A stretch of DNA of 64,000 bases from Liolophura sinensis. Lineage: Eukaryota; Mollusca; Polyplacophora; Chitonida; Chitonidae. A program made the translations under genes and the position numbers. Below the pieces are notes generated by a model, which saw only the letters and a list, made by a program, of their open reading frames with translations, searched no databases and was not told the origin of the DNA. This document shows positions 11,846 to 22,889 of the stretch, one piece after another. Where the stretch lies: the NCBI RefSeq assembly GCF_032854445.1, contig NC_088298.1:3346160-3410159 (forward strand). The letters are read 5' to 3'. Each line of letters begins with the position of its first letter. Within the stretch, counting starts at the first letter, position 1.

Positions 11846-12252
11846 ACATGTACAAAGTCATGGTCACCAAGTTTAGGTGAAACAACAGTTACATGCACCA
11901 AGTCATGGTCACCCATTTTAGGTGAAACAACAGTTACATGTACAAAGTCATGGTCACCAATTTTAGGTGGAAACTACATTTAAATGCACCAAGTCATGGT
12001 CACCAATTTTAGGTGAAACAACAGTTACATGTACAAAGTCATGGTCAACAGTTACATGCACCAAGTCATGGTCACCAATTTTAGGTGAAACAACAGTTAC
12101 ATGTACAAAGTCATGGTCACCCATTTTAGGTGAAACAATAGTTACATGTACCAAGTCATGGTCACCCATTTTAGGTGAAACAACAGTTACATGTACCAAG
12201 TCATGGTCACCCATTTAGGTGAAACAACAGTTACATGCACCAAGTCATGGTC
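11811..12252. repeat. 45-bp minisatellite built on an M1 terminal repeat
   Basis: About ten units composed of tcatggtcaccaattttagg then tgaaacaacagttacatgta and caaag. One unit is internally deleted near 12045. The period is a multiple of three, so both strands have pseudo-coding frames. Confidence 0.9.
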
Positions 12253-12255
12253 ACC

Positions 12256-13377
12256 ATCTTCAGATCAAATACAATACTTAAGTCAAAATTTAAAACCTCT
12301 TCACAATGCTTATTTTTATGGTACAGGAAGTTGAAATTTAGACACTTTTGTCATGAGATAACATAGGTAAGGTGGACAAAATATTTCTAAAAGCGAAAAA
12401 TAAATTTAAGATTTGCACATTAAATTATGACTTAAGTCAGACATGGTTTTGTGGAATGGGTAGTTGGAACAAACAAGTGTAACAATATCAAGTGTATTTT
12501 TCATTCCACAAAATATTTCTACACTTAACCCTGAAATTGTTAGATGTGACAATCTTAATGGCTATCACTCTGAGCAACAATCAAGGCAGGAAAAGACAAG
12601 TGCGTTTAGGAAAATTCATGACTACCGGTAATAAAATACTCTAATACAATGAATTGGCTTCCTTGATTGTCATATATTACTTAAACCCAAGAGGCCTTGT
12701 GGCCTTGTCTAGTGGTGCTTTAATGACGCTTGGCTGAGGGGAAATTAGACAACAGACTGGAAGGGTTCAGCAATACTCATAAACAGCAATACAACAACGT
12801 AATGTATATGGTATTTTTAGCTCTCCTAACATAAAAACAGGAAGCCCAGTCGGGAGTTCACTTAATTGAACTCCTTAAACCAGAAGGCAAACTTAAAAAG
12901 TAAACTGGCATTTTCAGGCTACCTGTACGGACATTACATACAAAGCATAATATGTGTACTGGGGCTGACATCACTTCCTGTTCCATGTATGTGTGTTTAA
13001 TCAGACATCTCTTTGTGTTCTAGAGTGGCTTAATGCGATGCTTGGCAGAAACCTACTATTTCTTAGGCTTTCTACAGAGAGGATAATGCTGAGCATGACA
13101 ACACGCCAAATGAAACGATAAATCAATGACACCGAAGCATTGTTAACTCTGAACCAAAACCTTATGATTTTATGCAGAGGAGTACTTGCCTGCTATCCAA
13201 AGCATTTATTGCTGTGTATACAGACGGAAACTTCTAACAGATCCTCTATCTTTAACATCTTTACTCCCTATCCAGCCAAGTTATTCCCGCAAGACGACCT
13301 GACACATATAGATATAGATGTAAATCTGCCCAGGCCTACAGGGTTAACATGTAGTTCACTGCCATTTCTTTCAAATG
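12256..13377. other. no gene seen
   Basis: Intron-like, no repeats recognised and no exon with both splice signals and an open frame. Confidence 0.55.
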
Positions 13378-13670
13378 GGATGCACAGTATTGGTTGGGGA
13401 TGCACAGTATTGGTCGAGAATGCACAGTATTGCTTGGGGATGCACAGTATTGGTCGTAGATGCACAGTATTGGTCAGGGATGCACAGATGCACAGTGTTG
13501 GTCGGGGATGCACAGTATTGGTCGAGGATACACAGTACTTGTCAGGGATGCACAGTATTGGTCAGGGATGCACAGATGCACAGTATCGGTTGGGGATGCA
13601 CAGTATTGGTCGGGGATGCACAGTATCGGTCGGGGATGCATAGTATCGGTTGGGGATGCACAGTATTGGT
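13378..13670. repeat. 20-bp minisatellite
   Basis: About 14-15 units of gatgcacagtattggtcggg, with two 8-bp insertions (gatgcaca duplicated). Explains the overlapping frames on both strands. Confidence 0.92.
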
Positions 13671-14452
13671 CAGGAATCACACACATACATACTGGTAATT
13701 CACGCAAAGAGAATAACTGTGGGTTTTTTTTACAGTTTCAGCATTACATAAGAGCCTCAATGGAAACATATACATCTACTAACCTAGATGTTACACATTC
13801 TCTGGCTGAATAAACCGGACTAAATCAGTTACCATACACTGAACTAATGCATGCGCAGTGGCCATGAAAATTCCAGAAGCCTAAAATGAGTACATGCCGG
13901 TTTTCTAACGCAAGGCCTTACAGAGCTAGGCCTCACACACCGATGATGATGCTACAGTTCTCAGCATAATTAAGACGGCTTGCATGCCAGGAAATAACGG
14001 AGTAATCATACTAAACTCAATCACCATTCACCTCAATCTCACTTCCTTGTGGTGGTCGTCTACGCATCCACGTATTCTACAACACAGCCACGGTGTCCAT
14101 GTGTCCATATTTTTAACAGGCAGCTGCTTTATAAAATGGCTGCAGCTCTGGCCGTCTTTGGCCCCAACATACGAGACACACAACAAATAATCATCTCGCT
14201 ATAGCCAACATGTACATACACCAGAATTCTTCCGTCATCTGATAATTCCAATCTCCTTGGATGGAATTTTCTTTTTTTAACAAGGTTCTGTTCCTGTATA
14301 CTGAGCAAGAACACTGTCCTTACAATGCTCCAATAAAGAACTAACTTGTTTAATTTTAATTCCAAGAGGCCTTAGACAACAGACTGCTGTTGTGATGGGG
14401 AGTGGAGGGGGGGGGGGGGGGGCAGCAGTAAACATAAACACAATGTCCTTAC

Positions 14453-14586
14453 CAATCTGGTGGACTTCAAAAAGCTGAGGTTTATCCACTACATCATTAT
14501 CATCATCCTCTGTGTCATCTTTCAAGCCAAGAACATGTACATCCGGCAGTGGAAAGACTCCAGAAAAAGCAGGCCCCCCTTGTCGC
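14453..14586 (-). CDS. candidate acidic linker exon, possibly TRIO
   Basis: A 134-bp block on the strand of the TRIO exons and downstream of them. Donor gtaagg after CACCAGATTG; acceptor ttccgcag. It encodes 44 residues including LKDDTEDDDNDVVDKPQLFE, an acidic run followed by a Pro/hydrophobic stretch. In vertebrate TRIO/Kalirin the linker before GEF2 also has an acidic run followed by a Pro-rich, hydrophobic stretch, so this could be the equivalent; the resemblance is compositional, not residue by residue. The acceptor is uncertain: its polypyrimidine tract is weak. A start 12 bp further upstream (ACA TAC TTC CGC AGG) would enter in phase 0 and fit the KWLT exon directly. On the minus strand an intronic poly-C run lies about 30 nt after the donor (G run 14407-14422 on plus). 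It could also belong to another gene or be chance. Confidence 0.38.
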
Positions 14587-16011
14587 CTGCGGAAGTATGT
14601 CTGCACTGCTGTGGCCCATAAATACATCAATTCAATATTATGCTGACAGACAGCTATTGACAACACATGGAATGGCAAGACAGAAGATCGTTTCTTTGTG
14701 GATGACGAGCATTTAAGAAATCCCAGAGGGCAGGTGCCCTTGTTGTGCTGTGCATAAGCTTGTCTTCTGCTGTCAACAGAAAAACTCAGCACACAGGCCT
14801 TAGCTGACTACAGCTTCTCTTCCACTTCGACACTAGCTCCATCAGAAGAACTCAGGCTAGTCCACGCTGCCTGGAGAAGAACAAGGTAATAGTCTTCAAG
14901 CTCTACAGCTAATGCACTGCGCATCAACCCAGTGGCTCAGCGACGGCCTTATTCCCCGATTAAGCTTTCCCAGTCAGCCGTGGCAGATGGAGATACGGAA
15001 TATGTACAAGTGGAATCTGCATCTGTGTTCTCAGTTCTTAAGACTTACTTTCTGCTGGGGGAGTACGCAATATCCCTTGTTTTCTGTATAAGCCGGCCTC
15101 CTGTAGCAACGTACCACATCACGGTTATACGTCTATTACAGGAAACTGGGGATCAGCTGCAGGAAGGTGTAAGTAGTGCCATACACCTGTGAGCATGTGT
15201 CTGAATCGCAGCAAATATTACAGGTATTATTCCATCAATGAAGACGCGAAAGGGGACAGTGACTCGTCAATGCAGTGAACAGCACTCTAGCCCAAGCACA
15301 CCGACTGCCCTGATTGTCAAGCTCTTGCCTTAGGAGCGGAGACCACAATAACTCCCTCACTGGGGTCTGCATCCAAGGCTTTGCTGGCACCTCTCAATCA
15401 TCCATACCGTGCCTCAGAAGTCTCCCATTGCCCTGCTCTGTGAATAAGTACAAATTGATTACCTGTGCGGGTGAGCGTGTTGGCAAGGACCAGAGCTCAT
15501 TGACTGCAGGGCTACATACCATGCACGTCATGTTATTGACAGCCTGAGGAACGCCGTGCACACAGAGACTGTCCGCCTGAATTTCAATCCTCACTGTACA
15601 GTTTACATGTCAGACCTATGGCTGCTAGCCTGTCCACTGCTCTTACCATACCCTCCACTCAAATCACTCAAGGCTTAAGCAGAAGTTTGTGAAAATGAAG
15701 ATGAAAGTGCTGACATCTGCTGACGAAACATGCACAAAATCCCAGACGCAGCTTTTATTTGTGGTTTCCTTTCTTTCCTTGGCCAAAGCTCATCATCATA
15801 ATGCCTGAGAACACCTTATTTATTCATTCATTTTTTTTAATTAATATTTTTGACATACAGGAATTCTCATGAGCCAAAATAGTTACTTGCAAATTAATTT
15901 TTAACTTCTCTCTTTAACTGAAAAACTTATGCATTACCCAGTGCTCATAACTGTTTGTTTGCTGTCTTGCTTGGTGTTCAGTGTTGCTTTAAACCATGTC
16001 TCCAAGAAGGA
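14587..16011. other. GC-richer stretch without an assigned gene
   Basis: Composition is closer to coding DNA than the surroundings. A minus-strand donor-like agaaa/gtaagt near 15050 has an upstream block (to about 15105) open in all three frames, so no frame can be chosen. Product not recognised. Confidence 0.4.
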
Positions 16012-16118
16012 AACCCTGCATGGCAGGGAGGAAACCTTGCATGGCATGAAGGAGACCATGCATGGTGGGAAGGAAAGCATGGGTGGCAGGAAGGAAACCA
16101 TGCATGGCAGGAAGGGGA
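16012..16118. repeat. 21-bp minisatellite, five units
   Basis: Units of catgcatggcaggaaggaaa with substitutions. The period is divisible by three; the plus-strand frame is a repeat translation. Confidence 0.88.
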
Positions 16119-16774
16119 ATGGTTACACATTGGCACAAACCTTAGCTCACTATAATGAAGGCCTTGTTTAGAATGGCACCTTAGAGAACTTCAGTGAAGG
16201 TCACATAATCAAAAGAATCCTAGCCATCAGCCCAACAATATACCAAAACAAGAACCCTGTAAACACATGAAAAGGTTAGGAACTGCAATGAAACTTCAGT
16301 GCTGAGGCTTGCATGTCCTAAGCTCATTCACAGCACAAGCCTGGTCCCTGCTGACCATGATTAATGACGGCCTCTAGCAACAACAGCAGCTGCATCTCTC
16401 AGGTAAGAAATATAAATACCGCACGATCAGAACATAACAAAATATCTATTTTTAGCCCAGTAGCTGCACCAAATTAGTTCATATCAAACACAAGACATCA
16501 TCATCACAAAAAGTGCGTGTGCTTTTCTGAGGATTACAGGAGAAAAGACCACTGCAATGTGATATATCACCTAATATAATGTATGCATGTATGCTCAAGA
16601 TTTTTACCTCCAAATTAACTCAATTTTCCAATTGTATGCATTAAGTGTGTGCCAAATAAGAAGCACATACATACAGGTGAATTTTCACATGACAATACGA
16701 CTGGAATACACTATCACATTCAGCTAAATTACACAAGAAGAAAGGTTGAATGTAAGTAGACTTAAAATAACTTA

Positions 16775-17135
16775 TGTACGTATGTATGCCTGATGTTTTA
16801 TGTGATATTTAACAATTTTTTCGTTTTATGACAATGAGGAGTCATGCATTAAGTGTGCATACATATACTGTGTCTTCTAGTAGCAGGGTTAGTCTATGCC
16901 ACCAAGTACTGCTGCCACTGACAGCATCATGCTGACAACTCCAGATGTTACAGGTACTTCACCCTTTCACACTATACTGCCATCTGGCCTACCAGTGCTG
17001 TTTTCTTGCTCTAACCTCTCAGTGCTGAATGCCAAGCGAGGCAGCAGCAAGAACCGTTTTCTTTTTCTTTCCAGTCTGTGGTTTGATCCCAGGTCTCACG
17101 ACTTTGAGGTGGACGCTCTAACCATTAGGACACAA
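16775..17135 (-). mobile_element. near full-length family-B SINE, older subfamily
   Basis: On the minus strand the head reads taatggttagagcgtccacc with a B box GGGATCAAACC (around 17080-17090). The body again has cctcgcttggcattcagca and the tail aaaaaattgttaaatatcac. Head and tail match the 61.1-kb SINE in layout, but the middle differs, so it is a sister subfamily. It shows many substitutions and no clear target-site duplication. Confidence 0.8.
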
Positions 17136-18345
17136 AAACTGTTATAAGTATGACCTAATGTACTGCCTCCAACATAGTGCATGTCTAGAGCCTTACAATT
17201 GTCATACAATATCACTACAAGTAAGATAGCATATCATACCTTCCAAATAAAACTCACAAGATTACTAAATCTCTCAGGTAATTAGGCAAAACAAGTAACA
17301 AGGTCTAGGACAATATCTTATGTCAAACACGGTAACTAGTGTTCTATCTGTCATATGTTTTCTATATACTATCCATTTTGTTAATAAAGACCACCATGGA
17401 ATCATAAATGTCCTCATGCACAGCTCAGAAATATGGAGCTTAACAGCAGCACCTGACATTACATGTATTTACATATAGAGCAGTCAAACATCAAAAATAA
17501 GCAACTTAGTCATGGACAAAATTTTATACTATCAAAGCATTTACTAATGTTTCAAATATTTTAAGAACATTTTGTAAGGGAGTTCCAAATTCAAATTAAT
17601 TTATTAAACAACAACTAAAAGCATGACGAAAAAACAAAAAATAGCCTAATGACCTCCAATTTTTGCACCAAAATATAGCAAATACCAATAATTTTAAGGA
17701 GTAACTAAATATCTTTTCCTGGCATATACACCCTTATATAAGCTTTGGAATCTAAAACAGGAATTCAATGTCAAAATAAAACACAAAGAGCATATGTGTA
17801 TATATTTTATTAAAGTGTAATAAGAAAGACTGGGCACCTACATCAATTCTGAAATTGAATTCAAGCGCAATGACTGTGTTTATCTGATATCCCACAGTTG
17901 CACAAAGCTATCAAATTCTCCACAATATGTGATGGTGTCATAAACTTTACACATGTACCTTCCCATTGTTCATAGAAATTCTCTACAAAAATATTTCCAA
18001 CACAAGTGACTGGTTAAAAGGGGAAATGAATTTTCCAATTACAGTTGTAAATGGAATCATTATTAAAAAAAGCAAAAACCTTTATCTCAGAAATGGCCTA
18101 TTAGGAAAGAGGGGATTACAGGAATTATTATAGAAAATGTAACTGCTACAACTGAGGAGACTTCAAAAGGCAACTTTTTGGGGATCAAATTCCACAAAGC
18201 ATAGACCCCATGATCCTCATCATTCCATGAGAGCTGCCAGTGGCCACTGTAGCAAATTCTGTCATTAGGATCTAGGATGTCTTGACAGTGATGCATTTTA
18301 AAGAATGCTTGGTTTTCGATCTGCATTTTAACAGTGTCAAAGCAG

Positions 18346-18655
18346 CATTTCAAGACATGCTGAAAGGAAGGGGGGGGGGGGGTGGGTATTTGTACAGACA
18401 GTGACAGGCAAAGCCTCCCAGGACATGAAGGCCAGCACAGAGCTGCATTACAAGACATGCTGCGGGAGGGGGGGGGGGAGTATGTGTACAGACAGTGACA
18501 AAGCCTCCCAGGACATCAAGGCCAGCACACTGCTGCATTTCAAGACATGCTGGGGGGGGGGGGGGGGGGGGGAGGGGGGAGTTATGTGTACAGACAGTGA
18601 CAGGCAAAGCCTCCCAGGACATCATGGCCAGCACACAGCTGCATTTCAAGACATG
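18346..18655. repeat. three tandem units of about 108 bp with poly-G cores
   Basis: Each unit has caagacatgctg, a G run of 9-20 bases, gtacagacagtgaca and aagcctcccaggacatcaag. The poly-G runs differ in length and are likely to vary between individuals. A GA-rich run follows at about 18830-18875. Confidence 0.9.
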
Positions 18656-19270
18656 GCTTTACAAAGGGAGCTGAAAAAAAAAATTGATTCATCCATTCCC
18701 CGACAGTCTAGGTGGACGGCTGGCCTCAAAGTATCCCAACAACGGTTTCCATGGTAGCCAGCATAGGAATGCTGTTCGCGGTATTAGTATCGATCGACAA
18801 GTGTCGCGAATTGATGGCAGACTGGAAAGAGAACCAGAAAGAGGACCAGGGAGGGAGGGAGAGAGAGAGAGAGTAAAGGGCAGAGGATTCTGTGGTGAGA
18901 AGCAGACAAGGTCACTGTGAGAAGACTAAAGAACAGACCTGCCTATACACATGGAGCTAGTCTTCAAAAACTGACTGCCTATTTCTTGTTTTGCATTTTT
19001 GTCCAAACACTGACCACACATTTAACTGTCACTATAAATCCATTCAGAACACACAGATTTTCGCTCCCCGTGATACGTGTATGTAATGATAACCCTCATC
19101 ATTTTCACAGGTCCAAGCCTTCAGCTCTTTTGTATCTGTTAAGAATACTATTATTATAAATACTGGTAGCATGTCAGCATGTTTTATTCTGTTTGTTTCA
19201 CTTACATCAATCATACTCTCTCAAATGTTTTTACAATGTTAATCACCAGGCCCATGCTAAGGCACTCCAG

Positions 19271-20205
19271 CAATACTGGTTTATTTGTTGTATCACAATA
19301 AGGCAATTAATGCTGGTCTATTTGCTATGTCCCAGCAGGACAATACTAGTCTATTTGTTGTATCACAGGAAGACAATACTAGTCTATTTGTTGGATAACC
19401 GCAAAGATCCATGCAATACCGATCTATTTGTTGTATCACAGGAAGGCAATACTGGTCTATTTGTTGTATCACAGGAAGACAATACTAGTCTATTTGTTGG
19501 ATAACTGAAAGATTTATTTATTTATTTGATTGGTGTTTTACGCTGTACTCAAGAATATTTCACTTTTACAATGGCGGCCCGCACTATGGAAACCAGGGGA
19601 AACCCACGAACATCCGTACATTGCTGGAAGATCTTCCCACGTACGGCCGGAGAGGAAGCCAGAAAAAGATGGATTTGAAGTCACAGTGCCTGCACTGGTG
19701 AGAGGCTCCTAGGTCATTACGCCGCGCTAGCGCGTCAACCAACTGAGCCACAGTAGGAAAATACTGGTCTGCTTGTTGTATCACAGGAAGACCATACTGG
19801 TCTGCTCGTTGTATCACAGCAGGACAACACTAGTCTGCTTGCTGTATCATGGTTAGACAATACTGGTGTATTTGTTGCATTACAGCAAGACAATACTGGT
19901 CTATTTGCTGTATTACAGCAAGAAAATACTGGTCTATTTGCTGGATAGCAGCAACATAATACTGGTCTATTTGCTGGATAACAAGACAATACAGGTATAT
20001 TTGCTAGATAGCAACAACACAATACTCGTATATTGCTGGATAGCAACAAGATTATACAGGTATATTTGCTGGATAGCAACAAGACAATACTGGTCTATTT
20101 GCTGGATAGCAACAAGACAATACTGGTCTATTTGCTGGATAGCAACAAGATAATAATGGTCTATTTGCTGGATAACAACAAGACAACACTGTTCTATTTA
20201 TTGTA
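19271..20205. repeat. 33-bp minisatellite interrupted by a SINE
   Basis: Units of aatactggtctatttgttgt plus atcacaggaagac run from 19271 to 19509 and resume from 19759 to 20205. The right block shifts to a tttgctggatagcaacaaga variant. About 20 units in total. Confidence 0.9.
19511..19757 (-). mobile_element. family-A SINE inserted in a minisatellite
   Basis: Degenerate but full-length copy: TTTA tail on the left, body with a deletion around the ggcagagcccg segment, then a tRNA head with A box TGGCTCAGTTGG (19739-19750, minus). It splits a 33-bp tandem array. No unambiguous target-site duplication. Confidence 0.88.
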
Positions 20206-22889
20206 TGCTCACTTATTTTACTTAAATTTCTTAAATTAATACATTTAATGATTCGAATTCTAAGGTTGGCTTTAATTACCACAGTATTGGGAGCAGACAA
20301 TAACATGATGATTTGCTCTTTTTTTGTTCTAAATCCTGTCTGCATGTACATACATTTATTGTCACCAAAGTTCTCCCTGGTTATTTACATGTTTAGTGTA
20401 TACTGCATGATGCCCTTCACAAGTTCACTACCTTACACACTCACCAAGAAACCCTGTGATATTTTTTTTCCCACAACGCCCTGGACCTGTCACTGGGCAT
20501 TTATTTTCCATTGACCATGAATTTACAACTGACCGTATCATTACCCATGCAGCCTGGGTTACAGGGTACATTATAGATAAGCTACTTTGGGAACACTGTT
20601 GTAACAATCTTTGTGTGTATTTACATATGTTTACTATGTTCCAATATCACAGTTGTATCAAAAACAGTAACCAACTTCATTTGTCAAGATGTACAATATT
20701 TTCAGAAGGAGGATGGACTGTATCTGTGTGGACTGAAGATAATATTCATGTAGAGTTGGAGCTAGAATGGAATGCTATATCTAAATCTGGAATACCTTTA
20801 AATAATCAAATTTACTCTTTTTGATACCTCGTAATGAAGTTGATATTTCATTATGAATATACAATGTGAAACACCAGAAATAGACACTCTTTTTCATAAT
20901 GTAACATACATATATATATAACACTCTGCATTTAATACAAAAAAAATTAACCTCTTTATTATGCAGACCCTCGAAATATCCCCAAAGCTTGTGTGAAGTA
21001 TTTAATTTTATCTCAGAATTTAAAAATGCGCAGAGCCATTACCCGAATAAATGCCAAAATCTGCCTTTCTGAGGACATGTAATTAAATAATGTTCTGTCG
21101 TAGCTTCCTGGTCACACCAGTCACAGGTTGGAAACTCACTGACTGTCACTCTAAACAGATACTTATTACATGGATAAATAAAGTCCAAAATCTTGTATTG
21201 TTCACACCAGTTTCATGAGATAAAAGCCACATTTTGTCATCTGGAGAATGAAAATTGTCTGGGACACATTTAATAACGTTTTCTACAGAAATATGATCCA
21301 AAAGACGTTCATATATGAATTTAGTTTTGCAGGAGAATGTAGAGTATATAAAGAGTTAACTCCCTTAACACAACAGCTCTCCCCCAAAATACCCACTCTG
21401 TCTGCATGTGTGTGTGTGAGTGTGAAAGGACTGGATTCTTTCAAAATAAATAAAAACTGATTAAAGCAATATATGCAAATTTAGATTATTCCACACACGC
21501 ACAAAAAATCTCTAAAATATAACCAACAGCTTTTTCATTAAAAACCTGCAGATTATCACATCACTTTTTAAAAATTTTCCAACACCCATGATAGTCTACC
21601 ACAGAATATACCATCACCTGTTAAAAATCAACATTCTCAGGCGTCAAACACACTCGCTTAGCTAAGAGCTAACACAGCCAGATTAATGGCACAGGGTATC
21701 GAGAATAAGGCAAGGATATCAAAAGAATACTGAATTAAACCAAACACCTGTGTACGTACATTTACTTGGTCATGTCAAGATCGAAAGGTAGATTTACTAA
21801 CCCATCATAATTGTATACAGGTGTGATGGAGGCTCGAGCTGTGCTTAACCTATGAATTACAAAAACGCCTCACTTCCACTATCTTAATTTTACCTTTCTC
21901 ATTTCCATAATCTAATATAAGATACTGCAATATCACTTACTTTTCTCATTTACTATCTCTCCCAAATACCTGGCAACCAGACAAAATAATGTCATATTAC
22001 AGATACAGCTCTGACACAGGCAAACTGACATCTCTCTTCTAATGTAGATTAGCCTTGCTAGTTTTTTTTGAACAGAAAGATATCCTGGTTCCATGCAAAA
22101 TTCAGTTTTCTACCATATTTTTTTTAAAAACATGAACAAAGGTATGTTCAGAAATCTGACACAAGCAGAACAACTCCATGGAACCTCGATGAAGCCAATC
22201 CATTTTTCACTTCTCCAGTTTTCATAAACATGTTGGCACAGTCTACTCTCTGTAACTCTTCAATTTACACTTATCAATTTCTTATGTCACAAAGAATTAA
22301 TACGTCTAATAATGCTCTTTTTTTTGAACGATGCATGCTGACATTTCACTTTGATACAGAGTGTCTGAGTCCTGAGCAATCTAAAAATTCCTTGCCCCAA
22401 GCCGGGATTGAACCAGTGCCTAGCGTGCATCAAACCACTATCAGTACGGGTACACATAAACCTAATACCAACCGCAGAATATTTTTCTTACACAATATCA
22501 ATTTGAACTAGTGGAATGTGTGAAATGTCAAATCCATTCCATTAGACAGAGGAAATGACAACAATTTTCACATTTCTGGTGTTAATCTGCATGAACAACA
22601 CCTAAAACCAGACGTGTATTAACACATCCAATGCAGCAAATGCGTTCTCTTTGGTTCAAGGCCAATACATAAGTGGGATAATGGTTCATGTCTCAAATGA
22701 GAAGAGCCAGTGTTTGTGAAAGAAAAGATAGATTTTGAAAGTCTTCTGGTCTGTTGTTTGTCTAGCTTTTACCTCCTGATGTATAATCCTATCACACATA
22801 CCGGTAACCTGTTTACATGTACTCAATCTGTGTGGCAAGATTTCAATTCCCTTTACACCATGCCTTGTTCTCCTTTTTCTGCATAGAGT
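20206..22889. other. no gene seen
   Basis: AT-rich DNA with a short TATA run near 20910 and an approach of degenerate 59-bp-like sequence only at the right end. No recognisable element. Confidence 0.6.

Noticed and set aside
16310-16405. Plus-strand exon between tcattcacag and ctcag/gtaaga
   Set aside because: All three frames contain stops.
21950-21982. 29-bp microexon with good acceptor and gtaagt donor (YLGEIVNEK)
   Set aside because: Signals this short arise often by chance in 64 kb; no family evidence.
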